From assembly GCF_022829405.1 (NCBI RefSeq), contig NZ_JAKSXW010000016.1, forward strand, positions 1-48,354: a stretch of DNA of 48,354 bases, read 5' to 3'. Positions 1-8,085 of this stretch are shown here, one piece after another (the first letter of the stretch is position 1; every line of letters begins with the position of its first letter). This DNA is from Methylobacterium sp. J-076 (lineage in GTDB: Bacteria; Pseudomonadota; Alphaproteobacteria; Rhizobiales; Beijerinckiaceae). The position numbers were made by a program, and so were the translations under genes. Under the pieces are notes generated by a model. It made no database searches and was not told the DNA's origin. It was given only the letters and a program-made list of their open reading frames with translations.

Positions 1-141
1 CGTTCTTTTACAGCGGCTTAGCGGTTAACGGAATTGGTGATGTACGGTGCTCGGATTGGCGATGTACGGCTTGTCATTGGTGATGTACGGGATGTCATTG
101 GCGAAGTACGGGTTTTGATTGGTGAAGTACGGTCCTGACAA
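1..141. repeat. Circle-closure overlap, left copy
   Basis: These 141 bases recur without a mismatch at 48214-48354, the very end of the window. An exact end-to-end repeat is what a circular replicon gives when it is opened and the assembler does not trim the overlap. The plasmid would therefore be 48,213 bp. A genuine 141-bp terminal direct repeat of a linear molecule is possible but less likely beside iteron-type replication genes. Confidence 0.9.
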
Positions 142-202
142 AAGTTTTCCACAGGCTGGGCGGGGCTTTCCACGCCGCGGCGGGGCCATTGGCGAAGTAC
201 GG
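33..202 (+). repeat. Replication iterons (six 15-bp direct repeats)
   Basis: Six copies of ATTGGYGAWGTACGG start at 33, 55, 76, 97, 118 and 188. The first five are spaced 21-22 bp apart, about two helical turns, so bound initiators would lie on one face of the DNA. A DnaA-box-like TTTTCCACA lies at 145-153, between the fifth and sixth repeats. TGACAAAA repeats occur at 136, 206 and 219, and again at 48068 and 48201. The array lies just beyond the 3' end of repA and is the likely binding site of RepA; this role is inferred from the arrangement. Confidence 0.85.
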
Positions 203-232
203 TTTTGACAAAAACGGCTGACAAAAACGGCT

Positions 233-1477
233 TCAGGCGAGGGGAAGCTCGGGGGCGCCAGCACCGCTGCCTAAAGGAACATCAGCCGCGTCGGGCTTGC
301 GCTCACGCATGACGAGGATCTCTTCGCGTTTGCCCTCGACGATCTCCAGGTCGTAATCCGGGAACGGGAACACCCGGGTGCTGCTGACGAACTGGCGCAC
401 CTGGAAGGCGAACTGCGGCAGCCCTTGCAAGGAGCCGCTGCGTTTATGCAGCTCCTTCAACCCGTAGCGAGCGATGCCGGTCTTGCCGGCAGCGCGACGG
501 GCCAGCCGGTAGATGAACCGGCCGATCCCCTGCGTGATCAGGAAATACTCCGGATTGAGGGTCAGGATCTGCGGGTTGCCCTTCTCCCGCACCACGCCGT
601 TGTAGACCCAGTCCGGGATGCCGATTTCTACCTGGTCGATGTTGCCCGTGGTGGTTTTGCTGATCACCTTGAACGTCTGGATCAGCGGCATCGCAACGAC
701 CTCGCGGCGGCTGCCACCAGTCAGGTTGAGGACCTTGATGCGGGTGCCCTGCAGGCGGTCGAGGGCGGACTCCAGGTCCTTGTACTGCTTGCCGCCGGAG
801 CTGCGCCGGCAGAACTTTAGGATGTGCGACGAACTCGGGCGGTAGACCCGAGCCGGCGCATCGGTGCGCAGCCCTTTGTCCAGGTTGAGGCGGTAGCGGC
901 GCGCCTCCTCGGCCAGGCTGGTGACCATGTGCAGGAAGATGTCGTAGTCGAACACCGTGGCGAGGCCGGCTGAGGCGCTGCCGTCAATGGTGATGATGCA
1001 GTCCTTCAGCTCGTAGCGGATCTCCCCTCCCCGCTTGGCCTTGCCAAGGGAGAACGGGGCCACGTCCATCAGGTTGACGTCGTCCTTGAGGGGCGCGTCG
1101 TAGATGCTGGGCACGAAGAACGAGAGCTGGCTGTCGTCTTCAGGGGCTTCCCGGAGCACCGGTGCTGGCAGCTCAGCGGTCAGCGCCCCAACGATGTCCG
1201 GCCGTCGCTCGTTGAGTTTGACGGCCTCGCCAAGGTCCTTAAGGGCCTGCTCCAGCGCGTTGGCTGGCTCCGGTGCGATCTTAAGGTCGGCCAGACTGCG
1301 CCGGCTGTAGAAGCGGCGCAGGCGGCTCAGGGCATCCTTGCTGAGCTCCAGCGTCTCACGCCCGGTCCGGGCGCAAAACGTATCCGCCAGGTCCTGCAGG
1401 TAGGCGTTCTTCTCGTGCAGCCCCAACGCCCCGAACAGGTCGAGGGGCATCAGGTCGAGGCGGACAGGTTCGCTCAC
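233..1477 (-). CDS. repA: Plasmid replication initiator, RPA family
   Basis: This 414-aa protein matches the Replication initiator protein A (RPA) family of alphaproteobacterial plasmids. The family core is visible at about residues 115-200: a pro-Ser-Leu segment after a D-x-M-D stretch, a 'ATVFDYDIFLHM' segment typical of the family, and a basic C-terminal half that should carry the DNA-binding winged helices. It would bind the iterons at 33-202 and start replication there. The start ATG at 1477 follows a strong inverted repeat (1495-1532), which suggests autoregulation or regulation by the partition proteins. It lies downstream of the parA-RHH pair on the same strand. The stop falls only 31 bp from the last iteron, so rep and origin form one compact cassette. 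Confidence 0.88.
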   Translation of the reverse strand: MSEPVRLDLMPLDLFGALGLHEKNAYLQDLADTFCARTGRETLELSKDALSRLRRFYSRRSLADLKIAPEPANALEQALKDLGEAVKLNERRPDIVGALTAELPAPVLREAPEDDSQLSFFVPSIYDAPLKDDVNLMDVAPFSLGKAKRGGEIRYELKDCIITIDGSASAGLATVFDYDIFLHMVTSLAEEARRYRLNLDKGLRTDAPARVYRPSSSHILKFCRRSSGGKQYKDLESALDRLQGTRIKVLNLTGGSRREVVAMPLIQTFKVISKTTTGNIDQVEIGIPDWVYNGVVREKGNPQILTLNPEYFLITQGIGRFIYRLARRAAGKTGIARYGLKELHKRSGSLQGLPQFAFQVRQFVSSTRVFPFPDYDLEIVEGKREEILVMRERKPDAADVPLGSGAGAPELPLA

Positions 1478-1494
1478 GTCAGGATTTCCGGAAT

Positions 1495-1532
1495 GTCGTA
1501 AAAGCGGATTTCTGCATCAGCGCATTTACGAC
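1495..1532. promoter_or_regulatory. Inverted repeat upstream of repA (probable operator)
   Basis: GTCGTAAAAGCG (1495-1506) is mirrored by CGCATTTACGAC (1521-1532), with one mismatch in twelve. The dyad fills the space between the RHH gene stop and the repA start, overlapping the last codons of the RHH gene. Its half-sites belong to the TCGTATTT-like motif that recurs near parA and the YaaC-like gene. An operator for RepA or for the RHH protein is the likeliest role. Confidence 0.6.
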
Positions 1533-1828
1533 GCCGGGAACTCGCGTTCGAGCAGGTCGCGCATCATATTGGCCATCTTCTGGCCGCGGGCGGCGCACTG
1601 CATCTTCACGCGGCGGTGCAGGCTTTCCGGCACGTCGATGGTGAAGCGGGACATCTTCTCCTTGGCAGCCTCGACGGGGGCAGCCTCAACGGACTTGAGG
1701 CTGGTCACATTGCCGCTTTCCTGGTCCGTCGCCGGCTCGGCGCCGCGGTTGGCGATCCAGGCATCAGCGCCCGAGGCCAGCTTCGATGTAGGCACCTTGA
1801 ACGATACCGATTTGCCAGCCTTGCTCAT
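1526..1828 (-). CDS. Ribbon-helix-helix partition protein (ParB/ParG-like)
   Basis: The 100-aa product has a disordered N-terminal half and a C-terminal ribbon-helix-helix block of about residues 58-98: '[16 protein letters not shown]', then an alpha helix and '[13 protein letters not shown]'. This is the architecture of small centromere-binding proteins such as ParG, which pair with a Walker-type ParA. Its ATG shares the ATGA overlap with the parA stop, so the two are translationally coupled. It probably binds a centromere on the plasmid, perhaps the repeated TCGTATTT-like sites, and may repress the par or rep promoters. The partner and position are strong evidence; the exact family was not verified. 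Confidence 0.75.
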   Translation of the reverse strand: MSKAGKSVSFKVPTSKLASGADAWIANRGAEPATDQESGNVTSLKSVEAAPVEAAKEKMSRFTIDVPESLHRRVKMQCAARGQKMANMMRDLLEREFPAS

Positions 1829-2481
1829 GCGGCCTTCCTTTCCTTTTTGGTCTTGGTTTTGGTCTGAACGAGCTCGGCAGCTAGCTGGGCCATCTCGATC
1901 GCGGCCTCGCTTTTGGGATCCGTTTCGATCACCGCCTTCCCCTGGGCCGCGCTCTCCGCGTAGATCACGCGCTGACAGAGCGCGTTGGGCAGGACCGGAA
2001 AGTCGAACTGCTCCAGGGCGTTAGCGACATCCCGGCCGATCGCCGTATTTACGATTTTGCGGTTAATCACAAAAGCGGCTTTGATGTTTTCCTTAAACTG
2101 CTGCGCCTCACGGATCAGCTGCACCGTATCGGCAGAGGCCCACACGTCGTAGGGTGACGGCTGGACTGGGATCAGCACCACGTCGCTGGCCAGGATCGCG
2201 GCACGGCCAAGATCGTTCACCCGCGGCGCGCCGTCGATGATCACCACATCGTAGTCGGCCGCCAGCTCGGGCAGGTCCTTATGCAGGGTCGGCTTGGCCA
2301 TGCTGATGACCGGGAACAGCGGGTCGGCTTCACGGGCAGACGACCAAGCCATCGAGCTGCCCTGCGGATCGGCGTCGACCAGCAGCACCCGGTTGCCGGC
2401 TTTGGCGACCACGGCAGCGAGGTTGGTCGCGATGGTCGTTTTACCGACCCCGCCCTTCTGGTTAAGCACCCCGATGATCAT
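1825..2481 (-). CDS. parA: ParA-family partition ATPase
   Basis: This 218-aa protein is a small (type Ib-like) ParA ATPase. It has the deviant Walker A 'KGGVGKTT' at residues 9-16, followed by a Walker A' '[10 protein letters not shown]' near 34 and a Walker B-like '[10 protein letters not shown]' near 80. It lacks the N-terminal helix-turn-helix of the large ParA type, so the downstream RHH protein probably provides DNA binding and autoregulation. It would drive plasmid positioning at cell division on the nucleoid. It is the first gene of the parA-RHH operon; the upstream intergenic DNA (2482-2926) holds several candidate operator or centromere repeats. Confidence 0.9.
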   Translation of the reverse strand: MIIGVLNQKGGVGKTTIATNLAAVVAKAGNRVLLVDADPQGSSMAWSSAREADPLFPVISMAKPTLHKDLPELAADYDVVIIDGAPRVNDLGRAAILASDVVLIPVQPSPYDVWASADTVQLIREAQQFKENIKAAFVINRKIVNTAIGRDVANALEQFDFPVLPNALCQRVIYAESAAQGKAVIETDPKSEAAIEMAQLAAELVQTKTKTKKERKAA

Positions 2482-2926
2482 GCGGTCGCCTTTCTGGATT
2501 TGCGTTTCGTCGGATTTACGATTTCCCGCAAACCCGCATCTGTGGGTTCACGATTTCACACAAGCACGACGCTGCCAACGCTTCGTTAACGCTCTCTGCT
2601 CTCCCTGTGGCCACCAGGTCACATTTCTGCAAAGCCACAGACCCACAAAATCGTATTTCTGGCATGAAATCCACAACGAAGACGCCACCCTCTCGGCGAC
2701 GCAGGAAGCGGTTCTATGATCGCGGGCGGGCCGCAGAAGGAGGGTCCACATGGGTTGTCGGCGGCCGACCCGTGGGGTCAGGTTCCGCAGCGGCATCGAC
2801 CGGGGATAAGCCGGGGCCACCTCTCTCTGATCTCTCATGGTTGGTACCGCGAGCGTTACCTGACCGGGCAGGGTCGCAAAGTCGTATTTCCAGAAATATG
2901 CGCTCCGTCGCCGTGACTGCTTGGCG
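2482..2926. promoter_or_regulatory. parA upstream region with TCGTATTT-type repeats
   Basis: I see no convincing gene in these 445 bp. The sequence has TCGGATTTACGATTTCC at 2510-2526, a weaker copy near 2545-2560, TCGTATTTCT at 2651-2660, and a near-perfect palindrome CGTATTTCCAGAAATATG at 2883-2900. Related copies lie upstream of repA (1495-1532), upstream of the YaaC-like gene (4150-4170) and at 47611-47620. The cluster beside parA makes a centromere (parS) or par operator plausible. Confidence 0.5.
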
Positions 2927-4141
2927 TCAGATGGGTGCGAGCATCGATCCTGACGTAGTGGCCGTGACCCGCTGACCGGAGATCGCCTGCAGCGCCAGCT
3001 CCGGGATCACGCGATCAACCACCTGATTGTAGGCCTCGATCAGGGCGCGGTACTGATCGAGTGCCCCCTCGATGATCTCCCGCCAGACGGCCGGCCGATA
3101 GCGGGCCAGGATGCTCAGCTCGTAGAGCATCATCAGGTTGAGCGAGAACGGATCGTCCACATGCCCGAGCAGCGGCTTGATCCATGACGAGCCACACATG
3201 GCCGACTTGTAGCTCTTGATATGGCTCCACCAGAGCTGACCGGCCGGGTGGGCCAGCTTACCTTCCCATGCGGTATGGCCTGCGAACGTGCGCAGCACGT
3301 GCTCGGTGAGGGGCGGGCCGTTTTCTTCGATGAAGCCCTGATCGAGATGCGCCACACCCGTAAGGGCCACCCAGGTGTAGTCACGGGAGCGCTGGGGACC
3401 AGAGAAGAAGCGTCCGCTTGCCGACCTGTCCTCGGCCTCTTCCTGCCCGTTATAGAAGGCGTGGGCGATGCCAAAGGACAGCGCCGGCCGATCGGTGACA
3501 TACTCGAAGGTGCTCTTCAGCTCGGGGATTCGTGCCAGAATATCGATGACGGAGATCAGGCGCCCGGCGCGCTCAGGCTCAAGCCCGGCCACATCGCGAA
3601 CCGAGGCTCCGGCGATTTTGACCGCGTTCAAGTCGGCGCGGCTCAGCCCCTGCGCCTTCAGGAACTCGGGAAAGAAGCCGCTTTCACGCACGTAGACGAA
3701 CTCATTGTCCGGGAAAGCGCGGTGCTCGTCGGCGATGTTGCCGAGGCCATGGCCGGACTTGGTGATGCTCTCCAGCTTCTCCAGATTGAAGTCATTGCTC
3801 GGATTGGCGACGAGGATCGCGCTGGCGAGCCACATACAGCCGTAGTAGTTGGCGACAACCCGCGGCGTGATCGCACTTTGGCCACCACGCAGGTACTCAC
3901 GGGCGTTCCGGAGGCAGTAGGCGAGGGAGGCGGCCTTGCGTTGGATCTTGGCATCATCGGGCGCATCCCTGAGCCCTTCAGCCTTGGTCCGCACCAGTTT
4001 GGCGGCAAGAGCCTGGCTCTCCCACAGGGACAGCTGGGTCCAGATCCCTTCGATCGGCAGATCGGCAACGATGAGCGTCCCACGCTCGGCGGCGCGTCCG
4101 GCAGCGCTGTCGGCCTTCGGCAATTCAAACACTCCAGCCAT
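2927..4141 (-). CDS. YaaC-like protein of unknown function
   Basis: The 404-aa product looks like the YaaC family: a helix-rich protein with 'ITPRVVANYYGCMWLASAIL' near residues 90-110 and the family-like 'SGHGLGNI' near 130, followed by 'WWSHIKSYKS' and 'LMMLYELSILARYRP' in the C-terminal half. YaaC proteins have no established biochemical role but turn up in accessory and defence neighbourhoods. There is no signal peptide or membrane segment. The gene is transcribed toward parA. Directly upstream of its ATG lies GTCGTATTTACGATT (4150-4164), a copy of the plasmid motif found at the rep and par promoters. It sits 40 bp from the Abi/HEPN gene and may share a transcript. The family call is tentative. 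Confidence 0.55.
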   Translation of the reverse strand: MAGVFELPKADSAAGRAAERGTLIVADLPIEGIWTQLSLWESQALAAKLVRTKAEGLRDAPDDAKIQRKAASLAYCLRNAREYLRGGQSAITPRVVANYYGCMWLASAILVANPSNDFNLEKLESITKSGHGLGNIADEHRAFPDNEFVYVRESGFFPEFLKAQGLSRADLNAVKIAGASVRDVAGLEPERAGRLISVIDILARIPELKSTFEYVTDRPALSFGIAHAFYNGQEEAEDRSASGRFFSGPQRSRDYTWVALTGVAHLDQGFIEENGPPLTEHVLRTFAGHTAWEGKLAHPAGQLWWSHIKSYKSAMCGSSWIKPLLGHVDDPFSLNLMMLYELSILARYRPAVWREIIEGALDQYRALIEAYNQVVDRVIPELALQAISGQRVTATTSGSMLAPI

Positions 4142-4181
4142 CGCTCACCGTCGTATTTACGATTATGCGGAATTCCAGAGA

Positions 4182-4856
4182 TCAGGCAGGTAGGTAGGGG
4201 ATGACCGCTGGTTCAACCCGCAGGTCGCCCGCCACGTTGGGCACCAGCACAGGCACCGCCGGATAGAGGGTACCCCAGGTTGAGGTCTGCGCGATCCATG
4301 CAGCCGCGGTCGGCGATAGCCAGCCGGTGAGGGTGGTGAGATTACCGTAGCGTTGGGCCAGCGGCTGCGCGAGGATCGGCTCGTAGTGGGCGACCCGGTT
4401 GCGCAGATGCCGGAGGTCGCGCAGCTGGCCGGCGATCAGGCCGCGCTGGATGCCCTTTGCCTTGAAGATGGGCCGGAGATGCTGCCACAGGTGGGTCGCG
4501 TCATGGCCGAACAGGGAGCTCCAGAACCCGAAGGTGAGCTCAGCGACCATCTGCCCGTGGTTGGCGGGCTTCCGCTCACGCAGCAGCGTGGCACGCACCT
4601 TGATCACGCATTCACGCTGGTAGCGGCCGGGCAGGGCGGTCGCATCGTCGAGCCAGTCCGGTCCATAGACGGTCGTCAGCTGGGCGTCGGCCATGTTCCG
4701 AAGCGCCACCTCCAGCATGTGCAACGGTCCATAGAGCGCGGCGGATAGCTGGACGTTGAAAGTGTAGAGCCGGAGCGCCAGGGCATCGTCACCGTTGGCC
4801 CAGGTCCGGTATGTGGCGAAGCGGTCGGTGGAGAGGACGTCAGCGAAGGTAGGCAC
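4182..4856 (-). CDS. Abi-family (abortive infection) HEPN protein
   Basis: This 224-aa protein resembles the Abi_2/AbiD-type family. It has the N-terminal 'ALYGPLHMLEVALRN' helix, the central 'ELTFGFWSSLFG' block and the C-terminal 'RHLRNRVAHYEPI', where R-x4-H (RNRVAH) is the catalytic motif of HEPN ribonucleases. Family members stop phage growth by killing or arresting the infected cell, probably by cleaving RNA. The downstream YaaC-like gene is 40 bp away in the same direction, so the two may work as a unit. A strong terminator-like hairpin (4975-5010) lies upstream and seems to insulate it. The family call is fairly secure; the phage-defence role is inferred. Confidence 0.75.
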   Translation of the reverse strand: MPTFADVLSTDRFATYRTWANGDDALALRLYTFNVQLSAALYGPLHMLEVALRNMADAQLTTVYGPDWLDDATALPGRYQRECVIKVRATLLRERKPANHGQMVAELTFGFWSSLFGHDATHLWQHLRPIFKAKGIQRGLIAGQLRDLRHLRNRVAHYEPILAQPLAQRYGNLTTLTGWLSPTAAAWIAQTSTWGTLYPAVPVLVPNVAGDLRVEPAVIPYLPA

Positions 4857-4974
4857 GCACAGCGGATTTCACTTGAATTTCTCGATCAGTTGCCCCATCT
4901 TCTAACACGTATCCCCCGGCCGGTCCCTGCCTAGCATACCGCCGGGGCAAGCTTTTTCTGGACCGTTTTCCCGC

Positions 4975-5010
4975 AAGGCCGCCTTGAGCAATCCGCTCGG
5001 CGGCCTTTTT
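4975..5010 (+). terminator. Rho-independent terminator without an obvious gene
   Basis: AAGGCCGCC (4975-4983) pairs perfectly with GGCGGCCTT (4999-5007), and the stem runs straight into TTTTT. It would act on plus-strand transcripts. No plus-strand gene precedes it; a second GC hairpin (CCCCGGC ... GCCGGGG, about 4912-4948) lies just upstream. It may end a small RNA or be a leftover of a lost gene. Confidence 0.65.
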
Positions 5011-5034
5011 ATTAGCTGCAAGTAAGCGCAACAG

Positions 5035-5241
5035 TTACAGCTTGTAGCCTTGCCGGAAACGCCCCAGCACAGTCAAGAACAGCGCTCGGTCGTGTCTTAA
5101 CGCTTGGAAAGCTCCCTCCATCATCCTTTCGGCGATGGCTTCATTCGAGTATCATTGCTTAAGCAACCCATGAGCGAGGTCAGTGAGTGCTGTTAAGGTG
5201 TCTGCTATGTGCCTTACGTGCTCGTCAGTCAATTGTGCCAC
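5035..5241 (-). pseudogene. Broken small gene (in-frame stop)
   Basis: Reading the minus strand from GTG at 5241 gives 29 codons with a protein-like composition (VAQLTDEHVRHIADTL...), then a TGA, then 38 more codons in the same frame (YSNEAIAERMMEGAF...) ending in TAA at 5035. Both halves are amphipathic-helix-like, which is not expected of random intergenic DNA here. The simplest reading is one gene of about 68 codons disabled by a nonsense change. The 370-bp stretch 5034-5404 otherwise holds only AT-rich sequence near 5255-5300 and a GC-poor leader. I do not recognise the protein. Confidence 0.35.
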
Positions 5242-5407
5242 GTGCGTTTTACTTTATACCAGCATATGCAGAACTTAATATGATCTATATTAGATAGATA
5301 AACCTTCATAACATTGCTGCGCGGAACCTATAGGTGTAGAAGGACAACGTTCCCACGACGCAGTCGCACTGGGCGGAGCACAAACGACGCAAGAAGGAGG
5401 AGAAGTG

Positions 5408-5725
5408 ATGGACCTGACCCGCAGCTTCAAGGACACCGTGAAGGCCCACGCCGAGCGCGACCCGGCGTTCCGCGACGCCTTGCTGACCGAGGCGGTCGAC
5501 CAGTTCCTGGCCGGGGACCTCGACACCGGCAAGGCGGTCCTTCGCGACTACATCAACGCGACGATCGGGTTCAAGCGCCTGTCCGCAGAAACCGGCGCCT
5601 CGTCCAAGAGCCTGATGCGCATGCTCAGCCCAACCGGTAATCCGACCGCCAGCAACCTGTTCAGCGTCCTGAGCACCGTCCAGAAGGCAGCCGGCGTGCA
5701 CTTGGCTGTCGCAACCGGCCGCTGA
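5408..5725 (+). CDS. HTH antitoxin, HI1420/HigA-like (orphan)
   Basis: The 105-aa product resembles the 'addiction module antidote' family related to HI1420. The C-terminal half carries the signature 'ETGASSKSLMRML...NPTASNLFSVL', a Cro-like helix-turn-helix. In complete systems this protein follows a RelE/HigB-type toxin gene whose mRNase it neutralises, and it represses their shared promoter. Here the upstream 370 bp hold no RelE-like reading frame, so it is an orphan or an anti-addiction remnant. ATG 5408 is preferred over GTG 5405 because AAGGAGG at 5394-5400 lies 7 bases before it. Confidence 0.75.
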   Translation: MDLTRSFKDTVKAHAERDPAFRDALLTEAVDQFLAGDLDTGKAVLRDYINATIGFKRLSAETGASSKSLMRMLSPTGNPTASNLFSVLSTVQKAAGVHLAVATGR

Positions 5726-5820
5726 GTCAATTTAGGATTAATAAATTCAACCTACGGCATTTAGCCCAAGCCCATTGCAAGCACCTTACTAAGCGCTCGC
5801 ACCTAAGCTAGGCTGTGCAA

Positions 5821-8064
5821 ATGCTTTTGAAAGTTGAGACAGTTGAAGAAATTGGGCGGTTTAAGACGCTCAAGCATCAAGCTCCTCATTTCGGCAGTCT
5901 GACAGCTGTTTTTGCACGTAATGGGCTTGGAAAAAGCACGCTTTGTTCGATTATTCGCTCTGCTGCCGAGCAGGACGCTCGCCTGATTGCTGCTCGCAAA
6001 CGCTTGGGCGCAACAAAGGAGCCCTCTGCGCATCTTCAATGGCATACGCACGGCGCAGTGACCTATTCAGTAGGCAAGTGGAACTCTTGTCCCGGCCCAG
6101 TACACGTTTTCGATGCTGAGTTTGTCCGTCGCAATCTCCATGTCGGTGAAAGCGTAACGCGGGATAACAAACGAAGCCTTATTCCTATTGTCCTCGGCGA
6201 AGAAGGTGTGAAGCTGGCGGACAAAATATCACAGCTCGACAGCGAACAGCGCGAACTCGCGACGAAGATTAGCGCTGTTGAGAAAACTATCAAACGAGCC
6301 TGTCCCGTCGTCACAGACATAAAGGCGTTCGTTCAGAAAAGCGTACCGGAGGATATCGACAGGATAATTGATCGCGCACGCAAATCTCTGGAACTGGCTA
6401 GGAACTCCGTAGCTGTAAAGCTAAAGCAAGCGCCTTCGCCGCTGCCAACGCCTGAAATTGATGGCATCTGCGCTCTATCAGCCGAAACCATCGAAACCCT
6501 CAGTGCGAAAGCAGAGGCTGTCCTGCAAGATCATATAACCACGCATGCTATGGAGCTACAGGGCACACGCTGGCTCAAATTTGGCATTGAACACATGCAG
6601 GAAGACAAATGTCCATTCTGCACGCAGGACACATCGAAAGTTGATATCGTATCACTCTTCAGAGGATATTTTAGTGAAGAGTATTCAGCATTTTTGAAAA
6701 GGATTGACCTAGCTTACGATTTGTTTGCGGAGACGTACGGATCAAAGGGAGAAAAGGTCGCTGACTTTATCGCGAAAACGAGCTCAGATCTTACTTTCTG
6801 GAGCAATGTTTGTGATCTAGGTGAGATCCCAGAGTTATCCGCACAGGACCTGTATGCGGTTCAGCACTCCGTTCAGGCATTAGAAGCTCACCTCGCCGCA
6901 AAGAAGGCAAACCCTCTTAGCGTTCTCACGATCGAAAATCTCACTGAGATCGTGGATGGATTTGCAAAATTTAATAGCTATCAATCGCGATTACAAAACT
7001 GCGTCGAGATAATTTCTGCAGCTCGAAGCAATATCGCGGATTTTGACGTTAAACGGACACAGGAGGTGTACGACAAGAATGACGCTCTACGCCTCAAAAC
7101 GTTGCCCCCTCTCGTCACAGAAGTCGCAGATTGGACTGCCTATACCAGCAGGCGGGCTGAAATCGAGATAGAAAAGAAAGCGGCTCAGGAGGCATTACGG
7201 ACCTATACGACTGCGACCATCGCTCAGAAGCAAAATCTGCTCAATGCCCTTCTTGAAAGCTTCGGTACAAGATTTCAAATCAGCCAAACAAAGACAAATT
7301 TCATAGGACGCGAGGCCAATGTTCACTTCTGCATATCGATCGGCGACCATCACGTTGATGTCGGGGAACGACAAGAGGACAAACCTTGCTTTACGACGGT
7401 TCTAAGCGCAGGTGACAAATCGACGTTGGCGTTTAGCTTCTTTTTGCTTCAGGTGAGGGAGAGCGCCTCATTTTCTAACTCGACAATCATTCTTGATGAC
7501 CCCTTCAGCAGTCAGGACTTGGACCGTCAGTGGGAAACGACGAGCCAAATCCGTGCACTAGCCAGGGACGCCTGCCAGGTTATCGTACTTTCCCACGATC
7601 CGCGCTTTTTAGCGTTGATTGAGAAGAACTCGCGCGACCAATGCAGCTCGTTTCAATTAAACTGCACAGATGAGGGCAGAGGATCTATCTCAAGCTGGAG
7701 CTCAGCTGATGAACTGAAGGATCTTTATGTTCGACAAGCAGAACGCATTCGTGAATATGCGCGCTGCGGTCACTTTCTACAGGGTGTCACGGCCGAGTCT
7801 CTTATCAAAGATCTGCGGCCATTCCTAGAAGATTACATGCGCGCAAGGTTTCCCGGCCGCTTTGCTCCGCTCGTTATGCTGGACGAGATGGCGAGGCAAG
7901 TTGAGACAGCCGGTAGTACAGATCCCATGTATGGGCGGGTTTCTGATCTACGTTCTATCAATGAATACAGTAGAGATAATATGCATGGCGGAGGCTCTAT
8001 GCCTAATCCTGCTGCGTTGCGCTCGCAATGCAAAAAGGTCACCTCAATAATAGGAGCGTACTGA
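5821..8064 (+). CDS. AAA_13/ABC-type ATPase with zinc-hook coiled coil (RloC/PrrC-related)
   Basis: This 747-aa protein is built like the AAA_13 group that includes RloC and PrrC. Walker A 'RNGLGKST' is at 33-40, and a long helical insert carries a CPFC zinc-hook motif at about 264-267. The ABC signature-like 'LSAGDKSTLAFSFFL' is near 528, Walker B 'IILDDPFSSQD' near 556, and an H-loop 'VIVLSHDPRF' follows. It lacks a recognisable anticodon-nuclease domain; the C-terminal tail after the ATPase is helical and family-typical. Such ATPases sense DNA damage or phage takeover. Its base composition is clearly more AT-rich than the neighbours, a sign of separate origin. ATG 5821 is preferred over GTG 5815. 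The defence role is inferred. Confidence 0.75.
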   Translation: MLLKVETVEEIGRFKTLKHQAPHFGSLTAVFARNGLGKSTLCSIIRSAAEQDARLIAARKRLGATKEPSAHLQWHTHGAVTYSVGKWNSCPGPVHVFDAEFVRRNLHVGESVTRDNKRSLIPIVLGEEGVKLADKISQLDSEQRELATKISAVEKTIKRACPVVTDIKAFVQKSVPEDIDRIIDRARKSLELARNSVAVKLKQAPSPLPTPEIDGICALSAETIETLSAKAEAVLQDHITTHAMELQGTRWLKFGIEHMQEDKCPFCTQDTSKVDIVSLFRGYFSEEYSAFLKRIDLAYDLFAETYGSKGEKVADFIAKTSSDLTFWSNVCDLGEIPELSAQDLYAVQHSVQALEAHLAAKKANPLSVLTIENLTEIVDGFAKFNSYQSRLQNCVEIISAARSNIADFDVKRTQEVYDKNDALRLKTLPPLVTEVADWTAYTSRRAEIEIEKKAAQEALRTYTTATIAQKQNLLNALLESFGTRFQISQTKTNFIGREANVHFCISIGDHHVDVGERQEDKPCFTTVLSAGDKSTLAFSFFLLQVRESASFSNSTIILDDPFSSQDLDRQWETTSQIRALARDACQVIVLSHDPRFLALIEKNSRDQCSSFQLNCTDEGRGSISSWSSADELKDLYVRQAERIREYARCGHFLQGVTAESLIKDLRPFLEDYMRARFPGRFAPLVMLDEMARQVETAGSTDPMYGRVSDLRSINEYSRDNMHGGGSMPNPAALRSQCKKVTSIIGAY

Positions 8065-8085
8065 CATCATCTAATCGGGCCGTGT

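Noticed and set aside
33..202. CRISPR array
   Set aside because: Repeats are 15 bp with 6-7 bp gaps, a typical iteron array; there are no spacers of 30 bp or cas genes.
2716..2975. Short plus-strand frames between parA and the YaaC-like gene
   Set aside because: No ribosome binding site or recognisable protein features; the stretch is better explained by regulatory repeats.
4840..5031. 63-codon minus-strand frame upstream of the Abi gene
   Set aside because: It runs through two hairpins including a terminator and has no coding signs.
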